In this document: piece after piece, positions 44,701 through 52,903 of the stretch
Layout of the letters: each line of letters begins with the position of its first letter
How positions within the stretch are numbered: position 1 is the first letter of the stretch
Assembly: GCF_039530285.1 (NCBI RefSeq)
Contig: NZ_BAAAOK010000011.1
Location: 434,001 to 498,000 of the forward strand
Direction: 5' to 3'
DNA length: 64,000 bases
DNA from: Actinomadura_C alba
Lineage (GTDB): Bacteria; Actinomycetota; Actinomycetes; Streptosporangiales; Streptosporangiaceae
Notes under the pieces: generated by a model
What the model saw: the letters and a program-made list of their open reading frames with translations, nothing else
Database searches by the model: none
Told to the model about the DNA's origin: nothing
Program-made: the position numbers and the translations under genes

Positions 44701-45960
44701 GTGTACGACGGCCAGGAGACGGCGCGGCCCACCGCCACAGATCCGGAACGGAACCTGCGGGAACAGGCCCTTTACGACGCGCACGCGCCCCGCCTGTACG
44801 CCTACTGCTGGTCGCTGGTCGGCGACGACGCCTCAGAAGCGCTGAAGGACACGTTCGCGGCCGTCGGCCGCCTCGGCGAGCCGCGCGGCGGCGAGCTGCT
44901 CTGGCTGTACGCGCTGGCCCGCACCGCCTGCCTGCGCCGCGGCGGGCTCGACCCGGCGTTCGGCCGGGCGCACGACCCCGACCCGCTGCGCCGGGCCGCC
45001 GGCCGCCTGCGCACTGTGCACCGCGAGGTCCTGGTCCTCTCTGCGGGCGACCGGCTCGACGCCCCCGACATCGCCCGGCTGCTCGGCGTCGCCACCGACA
45101 CCGTGCGGCAGCTGATTCAGACGGCCGGCGCCCAGCTGGAACGCGCGGTCCTCGACGCGCTCATGCACGAGCCGATGTCGGCCCGCCACGACGACGTCAT
45201 CGCGGCGTTCGAGAAGGGCCGGCTGCCGGAGCTGCTGGCGCGCCGGGCTCCGGCTCAGCCGCCCGCGCTGCTCCGCGCCGAGGTGCTCCCCTTCGCCGGC
45301 CCACCGGTCACGCCGTCCCGGCCGCTGCCCGACACGCCGCCCGGCACCGCTCCGCTGCCGGCGGTCTCGCCGCAGATGCCGCTGGTCGTGATCGGCACAC
45401 GCACCACGGCCACGACGGGCTACTCCGCCGGCCGGCGGACCAGGAGGATCGCCCAGACCGCCGGGCTCGCGGCGGCCGCGGCCGCCGCGGCCGGACTGTT
45501 CGCCGCGTGGCCCTCGTCCGGCGGCGATTCACCGAGCGACCAGACGGCGATGGCCCCGAGCACGAACGGATACTCCGCGTCGCTGGCCTCGACGCCGGAC
45601 TACCCCGGGGCCGACCCGGGGAACACGGTGGCGGCGCCCTTCTCGCACGTCCCCGGCATCACCCCGGTGCCGCAGCCGTCCTGGCCCGATGGCGCGGGAG
45701 GCGCGCCCAAGCCGGCATCGCCGAACGGCGACGCCCGGTCCACCGGGCGAGGCGCCACGCCGAAACCGGCCACCGTGCCGCCGCCGGTCTGGACACCTCC
45801 GGTGACCGCGACGCCGACACCGACGCCGACCGATCCGCCCAGCGATCCGCCGGAGACGCCGTCCGAGACGCCGTCCGAGACGCCGCAACCGACGCCGACC
45901 CCCTCGGCGGACCCCACGACGCCCGTGCCCGACGAGCCCGAACGCCCGGCCGTCGACTGA
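44701..45960 (+). CDS. Membrane-tethered sigma-70-like protein with Pro/Thr-rich outer tail
   Basis: 419 residues from GTG 44701 (GGAGG five bases upstream; ATG 44629 would add 24). Residues about 15-85 are a weak sigma region 2 (LYDAHAPRLYAYCWSLVGDDASEALKDTF); about 105-155 look like region 4 (LRTVHREVLVLSAGDRLDAPDIARLLGVATDTVRQLI). A single hydrophobic span (about 258-278, QTAGLAAAAAAAAGLFAAW) follows, then about 140 Pro/Thr/Ser-rich residues with TPTPTDPPSDPPETPSETPSETP repeats broken by short gaps. This is an ECF-like sigma factor fixed to the membrane. It could be released by proteolysis or be a degenerate, non-sigma regulator. No anti-sigma gene is adjacent. Confidence 0.75.
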   Translation: MYDGQETARPTATDPERNLREQALYDAHAPRLYAYCWSLVGDDASEALKDTFAAVGRLGEPRGGELLWLYALARTACLRRGGLDPAFGRAHDPDPLRRAAGRLRTVHREVLVLSAGDRLDAPDIARLLGVATDTVRQLIQTAGAQLERAVLDALMHEPMSARHDDVIAAFEKGRLPELLARRAPAQPPALLRAEVLPFAGPPVTPSRPLPDTPPGTAPLPAVSPQMPLVVIGTRTTATTGYSAGRRTRRIAQTAGLAAAAAAAAGLFAAWPSSGGDSPSDQTAMAPSTNGYSASLASTPDYPGADPGNTVAAPFSHVPGITPVPQPSWPDGAGGAPKPASPNGDARSTGRGATPKPATVPPPVWTPPVTATPTPTPTDPPSDPPETPSETPSETPQPTPTPSADPTTPVPDEPERPAVD

Positions 45961-45965
45961 CGCGC

Positions 45966-46002
45966 GCGACCCCGGATCCGCCGGTGCCCGGCGCGTCCGG
46001 GG
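45966..46002. terminator. Bidirectional terminator hairpin
   Basis: GACCCCGGA (45966-45974) pairs with TCCGGGGTC (45994-46002), a perfect nine-base stem. It lies between the convergent sigma-like and TetR genes. Confidence 0.65.
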
Positions 46003-46056
46003 TCGGAGGCCGAGGCCGGCCGAGCCGCTCCGGCAGGTCGGCGGGGAATGTGCCGG

Positions 46057-46716
46057 TCAGCCCTTGGACGGGTAGTTGATGCCCTCTTCGAGAAGGCGGA
46101 AGATCTCGGCGAGCACGTCCGAGAAGCGCTTGTCACCCGTGACGCCCATCGCCCACGCGTCGAAAGCGCTGCGGAAGGCGCACGTCGCGGCACCCGCCGC
46201 CACGTGGGGGCGCAGGTCGGTGCTCGGGTCGACGCCCATGCGCTGAGCGATCAGCCGGGTCAGGTCCGCCTGCTTCTTCTGGCCGTGTTCGAGGCTGCGC
46301 CCGAGCACGGCCGGGCTGCTCTCCATCATCTCCTGGATGCACACGAACCGCTCGGGGTCGAAGCCGAACGCTCCGTCCTCACAGGCCCGCAGCACGCTCA
46401 CGCATGTCTTGCGCAGCGCGGTCATGACCGGCTCGCCGGCCGGCCGAGCGAGGAGTTCCTCGAGCACCGCCGCGAACTGCTCCTCCTGGAAGGTCAGGAC
46501 GACTTCCTCTTTCGAGGCGAAGTAGCGGAAGAACGTGCGCGACGAGACGTCGACGGCGTCAGCGATCTCTTCGACGGTCGTCGCGTCGAAGCCCTTCTCC
46601 TGGAACAGCTCGAACGCGGCCTCGACCAAGGCCTCGCGGGTACGCCGCTTCTTACGCTCCCGGCGGCCCTGATGGTCGGCCCGGGGCGTCTCGTGAACAG
46701 CCGCCGTCGGAGTCAT
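46057..46716 (-). CDS. TetR-family repressor of the DHA2 exporter
   Basis: 219 residues. Helix-turn-helix at about residues 25-70 (REALVEAAFELFQEKGFDATTVEEIADAVDVSSRTFFRYFASKEEVV), followed by a TetR C-terminal domain. It is divergent from an MFS drug exporter with an 8-5-8 perfect palindrome between them, the usual layout for a drug-responsive repressor. Ligand unknown. Confidence 0.9.
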   Translation of the reverse strand: MTPTAAVHETPRADHQGRRERKKRRTREALVEAAFELFQEKGFDATTVEEIADAVDVSSRTFFRYFASKEEVVLTFQEEQFAAVLEELLARPAGEPVMTALRKTCVSVLRACEDGAFGFDPERFVCIQEMMESSPAVLGRSLEHGQKKQADLTRLIAQRMGVDPSTDLRPHVAAGAATCAFRSAFDAWAMGVTGDKRFSDVLAEIFRLLEEGINYPSKG

Positions 46717-46817
46717 GGCCGAAGTGTAGCCGCGAAGTCACCACCTGACAACGGTCCTGCAATGACTTTTGTCGTGATGTGCATCATGTCTCAGAAAGAC
46801 GCAAGTCGTTTGACGAC

Positions 46818-46838
46818 AACTGTCAGGCCATGACAGTT
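46818..46838. promoter_or_regulatory. Perfect 8-5-8 palindrome: TetR operator candidate
   Basis: AACTGTCA-N5-TGACAGTT sits 40 nt before the exporter ATG and 101 nt before the TetR start. TTGACG at 46810-46815 overlaps its left side and could be the exporter -35 box, so binding would block transcription. Confidence 0.7.
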
Positions 46839-46878
46839 TGGCCTCTTGAATCTACGACAGTCCCGCATGGAGGCGAAC

Positions 46879-48474
46879 ATGTCCGAGCCCTCGACCGTCG
46901 CGGTCCTGGACAAACCACGGCCGAAGGCCCCACCACCGCGAAGCGGGCACGGCCACCCCTGGCTGACGCTGATCGCGGTGGCACTGGGCGTGATGATGGT
47001 CGGTCTGGACGCCACCGTCGTGTCCATCGCCAATCCGGCCATCGCCCGCGATCTGAACGCCGATCTCGCCGGTCTGCAGTGGGTCACCAACGCCTACCTC
47101 CTGGCCCTGGCCGTGACCCTCATCCCGGCCGGCAAGATCGCCGACCGGTTCGGCCGGAAGCGGACCTTCCTCGTCGGGGTGATCGGCTTCGCCATCGCCT
47201 CGCTGCTCATCGGACTGTCCAGCGGGCTCGGCATGGTGATCTTCTGGCGGGTGGTGCAGGGGTTCGCGGGAGCACTCCTGCAGCCCGCCAGCCTGGCGAT
47301 CCTGCGCAACACCTTCCCCGCCGAACGGCTCAACGCCGCCATCGGCATCTGGGGCGCCACGGTCGGCATCTCGATCGCGGGCGGCCCAATCGTCGGCGGC
47401 GTCCTCGTGCAGCACGTCAACTGGGAGTCGGTCTTCTTCCTCAACGCCCCCCTCGGCCTGATCGCCCTCGCCGTCGGCTGGTGGGTCATCCGCGAGTCGC
47501 GTGACGAGGAGGCGGCCGGCTCGTTCGACGTGCCCGGCGTCGCCCTGCTGTCGAGCTCGCTGTTCGCGCTGGTCTGGGGGCTGATCAAGGCGGGCTCTTA
47601 CGGCTTCGACGACGCGCTGCCGCTGTGGTCCTTCGCCGCCGCCGTCGTCCTGGGCACCGCGTTCGTCGTCAACGAGCTGCGGGTGAAGAACCCCCTGCTG
47701 CCGCTCGGCCTGTTCAAGTCCGTCTCACTGTCGGCGGCGACCGGGCTGATCGTGCTCGGCTTCTTCGCGATGTTCGGCACGATCTTCTTCATCACCCTGT
47801 ACCTGCAGCAGGTGCACGGCATGAGCCCGGTCGACGCGGGCGTCCGGATGCTGCCGATGACCGGTGTGTTCATCGTGGCCTCCCCGATCGCCGGTGCGCT
47901 CACCGCGCGGTTCGGGCCGCGGGTCCCGCTCGTCCTCGGAATGGTGCTCACCTCGGTGGCGCTGTTCGGCCTGTCGAGGATCGGGGTCGAGGCCCCGTTC
48001 TCGGACCTGTGGCCGTGGTTCCTGCTCATCGGCCTGGCGTTCGGCTTCGTGCTCGTGGCCGGTACCGAGGCCATCGTCGGAAACGCGCCCGAGCACCTCG
48101 CCGGAGTCGCCGGCGGCCTGCAGCAGACCGCCTCGCAGATCGGCGGCGTTCTCGGCACGGCGGTCCTCGGCACCATCCTGTCCACGCGGGTGGGTGACGT
48201 GCTCGTCGGCCGGCTGACCGAGGCGGGTGTGCCCGCGGCCACCGCCCAGCAGCTGAGCGGCACGACCGAGTACGTGTCGCAGGGCGTGGCACCCGTACCG
48301 CCGGGCACACCGGAGCAGGCCGCCCAGGCCATCACGACCGGAAGCCACCTCGCCTTCATGGACGGCTTCCAGACCTCGCTCGCGGTCGCCGCGACCGTGG
48401 CGCTCGTCGCCGCCCTCGCCGCGCTGCTCGTCGGCCGCGGGCAGTCCCCAGTCGACGGCGGCGTCGCCGTATGA
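46879..48474 (+). CDS. DHA2-family MFS multidrug exporter (EmrB/QacA type)
   Basis: 531 residues with 14 predicted spans. Motif A reads GKIADRFGRKRTF, and the region VMMVGLDATVVSIANPAIARDL is typical of DHA2 proteins, as is the motif C-like GGPIVGGVLV. It should export a hydrophobic compound using the proton gradient. ATG 46879 has GGAGG six bases upstream. Controlled by the divergent TetR. Confidence 0.9.
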   Translation: MSEPSTVAVLDKPRPKAPPPRSGHGHPWLTLIAVALGVMMVGLDATVVSIANPAIARDLNADLAGLQWVTNAYLLALAVTLIPAGKIADRFGRKRTFLVGVIGFAIASLLIGLSSGLGMVIFWRVVQGFAGALLQPASLAILRNTFPAERLNAAIGIWGATVGISIAGGPIVGGVLVQHVNWESVFFLNAPLGLIALAVGWWVIRESRDEEAAGSFDVPGVALLSSSLFALVWGLIKAGSYGFDDALPLWSFAAAVVLGTAFVVNELRVKNPLLPLGLFKSVSLSAATGLIVLGFFAMFGTIFFITLYLQQVHGMSPVDAGVRMLPMTGVFIVASPIAGALTARFGPRVPLVLGMVLTSVALFGLSRIGVEAPFSDLWPWFLLIGLAFGFVLVAGTEAIVGNAPEHLAGVAGGLQQTASQIGGVLGTAVLGTILSTRVGDVLVGRLTEAGVPAATAQQLSGTTEYVSQGVAPVPPGTPEQAAQAITTGSHLAFMDGFQTSLAVAATVALVAALAALLVGRGQSPVDGGVAV

Positions 48475-48526
48475 CCGTCGGACACCGGCCGTCGGCCGCT
48501 GCCCGGCGGATATTGCAAGATCGCAA

Positions 48527-48577
48527 ATAGGTGGCGGGGGCGGATCTTCGATCGGGGCATCCGCCCCCACCACCTAT
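48527..48577. terminator. Long hairpin after the exporter gene
   Basis: The arms 48527-48545 and 48559-48577 (ATAGGTGG...GGGGCGGAT) pair over 19 bases with one mismatch and a 13-nt loop. It lies 53 nt after the exporter stop and 19 nt before the next start, so it may also shape the leader of that gene. Confidence 0.6.
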
Positions 48578-48595
48578 GCTCGATGGGATGCCGTC

Positions 48596-49018
48596 ATGAC
48601 CTCCGCGTTCGCTACGCCTCTGCCCCCCGATGACTCCCATCAGAACCTTTCCCTGCCGGAGAGCGGCTGGGAACTGCACATCGGCCGGGGCCCTCTTCTG
48701 CGACCCGCCCTCGAGGTCCACACGTTCCACGGCCTCGTCGACGTCGCCGTCGCCGGAGGCTTCGACGAGCCGCTGGTGCGCGGCGCTCTGCGCGGTCGCC
48801 ACATGACGCGCCGGTGGGCGCTCGCCTGGGGGCACCTGCCGTCCGGCGCCGCAGACGTGATCGTGGACTTCCGCGCCAGGCGCGGCTCCATGCGGGTGAC
48901 GGCCACCCGCGTCGCCGGGGCGTTCTGGGTCGCCGAGGCGCCCGGGAGCTTCCACTCGGCGATCGTCGCGGCCGGGCGGTCGACCATGCGCGTCCGCCTC
49001 CACCGGCACCGGCCTTGA
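48596..49018 (+). CDS. Hypothetical protein
   Basis: 140 residues, starting ATG 48596, no family recognised. It is soluble, with alternating hydrophobic/polar patterning (WALAWGHLPSGAADVIVDFRARRGSMRVTATRVAGAFWVAEAPG) that suggests a small beta-rich domain, and a His/Arg-rich end. No signal peptide. It stands alone between the exporter and the sterol cluster; its upstream region is dominated by the hairpin at 48527-48577. Confidence 0.6.
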   Translation: MTSAFATPLPPDDSHQNLSLPESGWELHIGRGPLLRPALEVHTFHGLVDVAVAGGFDEPLVRGALRGRHMTRRWALAWGHLPSGAADVIVDFRARRGSMRVTATRVAGAFWVAEAPGSFHSAIVAAGRSTMRVRLHRHRP

Positions 49019-49078
49019 TCACATCCGCGCGCCCGGGGACCACGGCGTCCCGCGGGCGCCGGTGCCGTCCACGGCGGC

Positions 49079-50290
49079 TCAGCCGCGGGTGAGGACCAGA
49101 CCGCTGGTGGGCACTCCGGTGCCCGCCGTCACGAGCACGTTCTCGACGTCGGCGACCTGGTTGACGGCGGTTCGCCGGATCTGGCGCGCGCCTTCGGCGA
49201 TCCCGTTCATTCCGTGGATGTAGGCCTCACCCAGCTGACCCCCGTGCGGGTTGACCGGAAGCCGTGCGCCGAGTTCGATGCCGCCATCCCTGATGAACTC
49301 CTTCGCCTCACCTCGCGCGCAGAAACCGAGCTCTTCGAGCTGGATGAGCACGAACGGTGTGAAGTGGTCGTACAGGATCGCGGTCTGGACGTCCTTCGGG
49401 GTCAGCCCGGACGCGCGCCACAGCCGGTCCCCGACCCGGCCCATCGCGGGCAGGGTGGTCAGGTCGCCGCTGTAGTAGTTGAACATCATCATCTGGCCGG
49501 GGCCCGTCCCCTGGGCGGCGGCGCTGATCACGGCGGGCGGATGGGCCAGATCGCGAGCGCGTTCGGTGCTCGTGACCAGTACGGCGACGCCGCCGTCGGA
49601 CTCCTGGCAGCAGTCGAGCAGGCGCAGCGGGTCGACGATCCACCGTGAGGCCTGGTGCTCTTCCAGCGTGATCGGCCGCCCGTGGAACCATGCCCGGGGA
49701 TTGGTGGCGGCGTGCCTGCGCATCGCCACCGTCACCCGGCCGAAGTCCTCGCTCGTCGCCCCGTACGCGTGCAGATAACGCTGCGCGTGCATCGCGACCC
49801 ACGCGGCCGGGGTGGCGAACCCGAACGGCACATGCCAGGAGAACTCGAGGCCGGTCGAGGTCGCGCCCCGCTGCCCGCCGGTGGCCTGGCCGAACCGGTG
49901 ACCGGATCGCTCGTTGAACGCCCGGTAGCACACCACCGCCCGGGCCTGACCCGTGGCGACGGCCATCGCGGCGTGGGCCACCGTGCCGCAGGCCGCGCCG
50001 CCTCCGTAGTCGACGCGGGAGAAGAAGCTCAGGTCCTCGATACCGAGCTCACGCGCGACCGCGATCTCGGAGTTGGCGTCCTGGGTGAAGGTCACCAGGC
50101 CGTCGACCTCGGCCGGCCGCAGACCCGCGTCGCGGATCGCACCGTGGCAGGCCTCGACGGCGAGTCGCAGCTCGGACCGGCCGGACTCCTTGGAGAACTC
50201 GGTCGCGCCGATCCCCGCGATCGCCGCTCGGCCGCCGAGCGCCCCCGTCGTCGTCGCCCCCGTCGTCGTGGCCGTCGTCGTCGCCGTCAT
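49079..50290 (-). CDS. ltp2: Thiolase-fold lipid-transfer protein, Ltp2-type steroid side-chain aldolase
   Basis: 403 residues from ATG 50290 (GGAGG nine bases upstream). Thiolase-like fold: AAIAGIGATEFSKESGRSELRLAVEACHGAIRDAGL, DYGGGAACGTVAHAAMAVATGQA, NPHGGQLGEAYIHGMN. In the KstR regulon of mycobacteria and in Thermomonospora curvata, Ltp2 with the DUF35 domain of ChsH2 splits 17-hydroxy-3-oxo-4-pregnene-20-carboxyl-CoA into androstenedione and propionyl-CoA. A ChsH2-type protein lies directly upstream in the operon. The N-terminus is a Thr/Ala run encoded by GAC-type trinucleotide repeats and is probably disordered. Confidence 0.88.
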   Translation of the reverse strand: MTATTTATTTGATTTGALGGRAAIAGIGATEFSKESGRSELRLAVEACHGAIRDAGLRPAEVDGLVTFTQDANSEIAVARELGIEDLSFFSRVDYGGGAACGTVAHAAMAVATGQARAVVCYRAFNERSGHRFGQATGGQRGATSTGLEFSWHVPFGFATPAAWVAMHAQRYLHAYGATSEDFGRVTVAMRRHAATNPRAWFHGRPITLEEHQASRWIVDPLRLLDCCQESDGGVAVLVTSTERARDLAHPPAVISAAAQGTGPGQMMMFNYYSGDLTTLPAMGRVGDRLWRASGLTPKDVQTAILYDHFTPFVLIQLEELGFCARGEAKEFIRDGGIELGARLPVNPHGGQLGEAYIHGMNGIAEGARQIRRTAVNQVADVENVLVTAGTGVPTSGLVLTRG

Positions 50291-50357
50291 GGTCACCGTC
50301 CTCCGGGTCGCGGGCGTCCGGCGGCGGCCGTCGCCCCGCCAGGCGGCGTCATGGTCA

Positions 50358-51716
50358 TCACCGGTCCCTGAGCCGTACGGTCGCGACGACGTGCTCGCCC
50401 CGGGCGACGGCGCCGCGTACCTCGACCGCCCCGTCGTCGGTGAGCCGGCCGGTGAGCGTGAGGGTGTCGCCCGCGTAGGCGGGCACGCCGAGTCGTACCG
50501 CGATGCCCGCCGGCTCGGCGTCGGGCAGTGCCTCGGAGACGAAGCGCTGCACCAGACCCATCGTCGTGAGGATGTTCAGGAAGATGTCCTTGGCGCCTTG
50601 GGCCCTGGCCAGCGCGACGTCATGGTGCACCGGCGTGAAGTCGCGGGTGGCGAGTGCCGTCGCGATCACGAACGTCGGCGTCAACGGGATCTCGATCGAG
50701 GGCAGGTCGTCCGGGCCCGCGCCGCCGTGCTCGTCGGAGGCGTCGGGCGCCGCCCCCTCCACTTCGTCGTCCTCGTCCGGTGGTTCGCGGTCCGCGGGGA
50801 TCCACTGCGGCAGCGTGAGCCCGTCGTCCAGGCGTTCGAAGACGAGCCGCACGGGCATCCCGATCCGTACGTCCCCGGGCGGACAGCCGATCACGTTGCC
50901 GACCATCCGCACGCCCTCTTCCAGCTCGACCAGCCCGACGACGTACGGCCCCGTCCGGCCGGGCACCGGCGGATGGTGGTGCACAACATAGCTGTGCAGC
51001 TCACCGCGCCCGCTCGCGACCACGTGGTCCCGGTCGAGCGCATGGCAGTGCGGGCACATCGGGCCCGGCGGATGCCGCAGCCGCCCACACGCGCCGCACT
51101 TCTGGACGCGCAGCTCACCCTCGCGCACCCCGTCCCAGAAGAACCGGGTGTCCGGCCCGATCATCGGCGCGGGCGGACCGACCTCGGCGGCCGGGTTCGG
51201 CGCGGCGGCGCGCTCGGGCGGGCGGAACTTGAGGACGCGGAAGAGCATGCCTGCGACCCGCTCATCCCGCTCGTCGTACCAGGTCTGGTGCCACGTCACG
51301 AAGTAGCCCTCGCCCAGCGCGGTGCGCTTGGGGCCGGTGATCGAGCCGAACCGCAGGGTCGAGCGCAAGTGCTCGCCATGGCGCAGATACCGGTCGTAGG
51401 TCTGCTCGCAGTTGGTCGCGACCACGCCAGTGCAGCCGGCCTCATCGAGCAGGCCCAGGAGCCCGTCGACGACCGACCCCGCCTTCCGCGCGCCGAGGCC
51501 CTGCATCGACCAGACCTGGATCATCGCCGGCGGCGCGACCCCCGCGTACAGCGGATTGCCGTCGCCGATCGCCTGGGTCCAGTTGCGGATCATCGCGGGG
51601 TCGACCGGGTCGGGGCAGGGCGGGGCGGCCACCTCGCCCTCGGCGGCGAGCGCCTCGGCGAGCGCCGGCAGCCGGTCGTGCACCGACCCGGCCTCCTTCC
51701 CGACAGTGGCCGTCAT
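50358..51716 (-). CDS. Fused ChsH2-ChsH1-like steroid enoyl-CoA hydratase (MaoC-DUF35-MaoC)
   Basis: 452 residues. About 20-165: MaoC-like half with GDGNPLY, where the catalytic His is Tyr (non-catalytic, as in ChsH2). About 185-310: DUF35 with a zinc ribbon (Cys207, Cys210, Cys221, Cys224) and OB fold, the part that docks on Ltp2. About 311-340: acidic linker. About 341-452: second MaoC half with RDFTPVHHD (Asp359, His364), the catalytic half corresponding to ChsH1. In M. tuberculosis these are two proteins forming a heterotetramer. The reaction is hydration of 3-oxo-4,17-pregnadiene-20-carboxyl-CoA. ATG 51716 is weakly supported; TTG 51734 would overlap the upstream stop as TTGA. Confidence 0.88.
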   Translation of the reverse strand: MTATVGKEAGSVHDRLPALAEALAAEGEVAAPPCPDPVDPAMIRNWTQAIGDGNPLYAGVAPPAMIQVWSMQGLGARKAGSVVDGLLGLLDEAGCTGVVATNCEQTYDRYLRHGEHLRSTLRFGSITGPKRTALGEGYFVTWHQTWYDERDERVAGMLFRVLKFRPPERAAAPNPAAEVGPPAPMIGPDTRFFWDGVREGELRVQKCGACGRLRHPPGPMCPHCHALDRDHVVASGRGELHSYVVHHHPPVPGRTGPYVVGLVELEEGVRMVGNVIGCPPGDVRIGMPVRLVFERLDDGLTLPQWIPADREPPDEDDEVEGAAPDASDEHGGAGPDDLPSIEIPLTPTFVIATALATRDFTPVHHDVALARAQGAKDIFLNILTTMGLVQRFVSEALPDAEPAGIAVRLGVPAYAGDTLTLTGRLTDDGAVEVRGAVARGEHVVATVRLRDR

Positions 51717-51730
51717 GGGGCTGGGCGGGC

Positions 51731-52903
51731 TCAACGCGGGGCCCGGGGCAGGCCGAGGCCGATCATCGCGATCAGCTCGCGCTGGATCTCGTTGACCCCG
51801 CCGCCGAACGTCAGCACGATCGCGCCCTTAACGCCGTGGTCGAGCCGCTCGACGAACGCGGCCGTCTCGGGGTCGCCGGGATCGCCGAAGCGGGCGAGCG
51901 TCTCACCGACGATCCGGCCGACCTCCTGCATCCGCTCCGAACCGTAGATCTTGGTGGCGGACGCGTCCGCCGCACCCAGCCAGCCGAGGTCCATGTTCGC
52001 GGCGACCTGCCAGTTGAGGAGTTCGTTGACGCGCAGGTAGGCGTGCACCCGGGCGACCGCCCGGCGCACGGCGGGCTCTTCGATCAGCGGCCGCCCGTCG
52101 CCGCCGCGGGCGTTGCGCGCCCAGCGTTCGAACCGGTCGTAGGTGTGCCCGATGTTGCCCGCCGGGCCTAGCGTCACGCGCTCGTGGTTCAGCTGGTTGA
52201 CGATGAGGTCCCAGCCCCTGTTCTCCTCGCCGATGAGCATGTCCGCGGGTACCCGGACGTCCTGGTAGTACGTCGAGTTCGTGTGGTGCCGGCCGTCCAT
52301 GGTCACGATCGGCGTCCACGAGAAGCCGGGGGCGCGGCAGTCGACGATGAGCATCGAGATGCCCTTGTGTTTCTTGGCCGCCGGATCAGTGCGCGCGGCC
52401 AGCCACACGTAGTCGGCGTAGTGCGCGCCCGAGGTGAAGATCTTCTGCCCGTTGACGACGTAGTGATCGCCGTCGCGGACCGCCGTCGTCCGCAGCGAGG
52501 CCAGGTCGGTGCCGGCGCCCGGCTCGCTGTAACCGATCGCGAAGTGGCACTCGCCGCGCAGGATCCTCGGCAGGAAGAACGTCTTCTGCTCGTCGGTGCC
52601 GTACTGCAGGATCGTCGGTGCCACGGAGTTGAGCGTGATGATCGGGTACGGCACCTCCGCACGTGCGATCTCGTTGGCGAAGATCTGCTGCTCCATCGGG
52701 CCATAACCGCGGCCGCCGTACTCCACGGGCAGCGCGACGCCGAGCATGCCGTCCCGGCCGAGGCGCTTGCAGTGGTCCATGTACGGCGCCCCGAAGGGAT
52801 CGCGCGCTATCTCTTCGCGCTGCTCCTCCGGCAGGCAGTCCCTGAAGTACTCCCGCAGCTCGGCACGGAGCTTCTTCTGCTCATCGGTCAGGTCAATGAA
52901 CAT
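51731..52903 (-). CDS. Acyl-CoA dehydrogenase, ChsE2/FadE29-like subunit
   Basis: 390 residues, close to FadE29 length. Motifs: LPVEYGGRGYGPMEQQIFANE, GYSEPGAGTDLASLRT (FAD/substrate loop), HHTNSTYYQDVRVP and FGGGVNEIQRELIA. With the FadE28-like subunit encoded just upstream it should form an alpha2beta2 dehydrogenase that introduces the double bond in the three-carbon steroid side chain. ATG 52903 has GGGAG upstream and lies 16 nt inside the previous gene. Confidence 0.9.
   Translation of the reverse strand: MFIDLTDEQKKLRAELREYFRDCLPEEQREEIARDPFGAPYMDHCKRLGRDGMLGVALPVEYGGRGYGPMEQQIFANEIARAEVPYPIITLNSVAPTILQYGTDEQKTFFLPRILRGECHFAIGYSEPGAGTDLASLRTTAVRDGDHYVVNGQKIFTSGAHYADYVWLAARTDPAAKKHKGISMLIVDCRAPGFSWTPIVTMDGRHHTNSTYYQDVRVPADMLIGEENRGWDLIVNQLNHERVTLGPAGNIGHTYDRFERWARNARGGDGRPLIEEPAVRRAVARVHAYLRVNELLNWQVAANMDLGWLGAADASATKIYGSERMQEVGRIVGETLARFGDPGDPETAAFVERLDHGVKGAIVLTFGGGVNEIQRELIAMIGLGLPRAPR

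Noticed and set aside
46057..48474. The TetR/DHA2 pair as an antibiotic resistance element acquired by transfer
   Set aside because: Base composition and codon use match the neighbours, and no mobile-element ends are visible; it is an ordinary chromosomal exporter unit.
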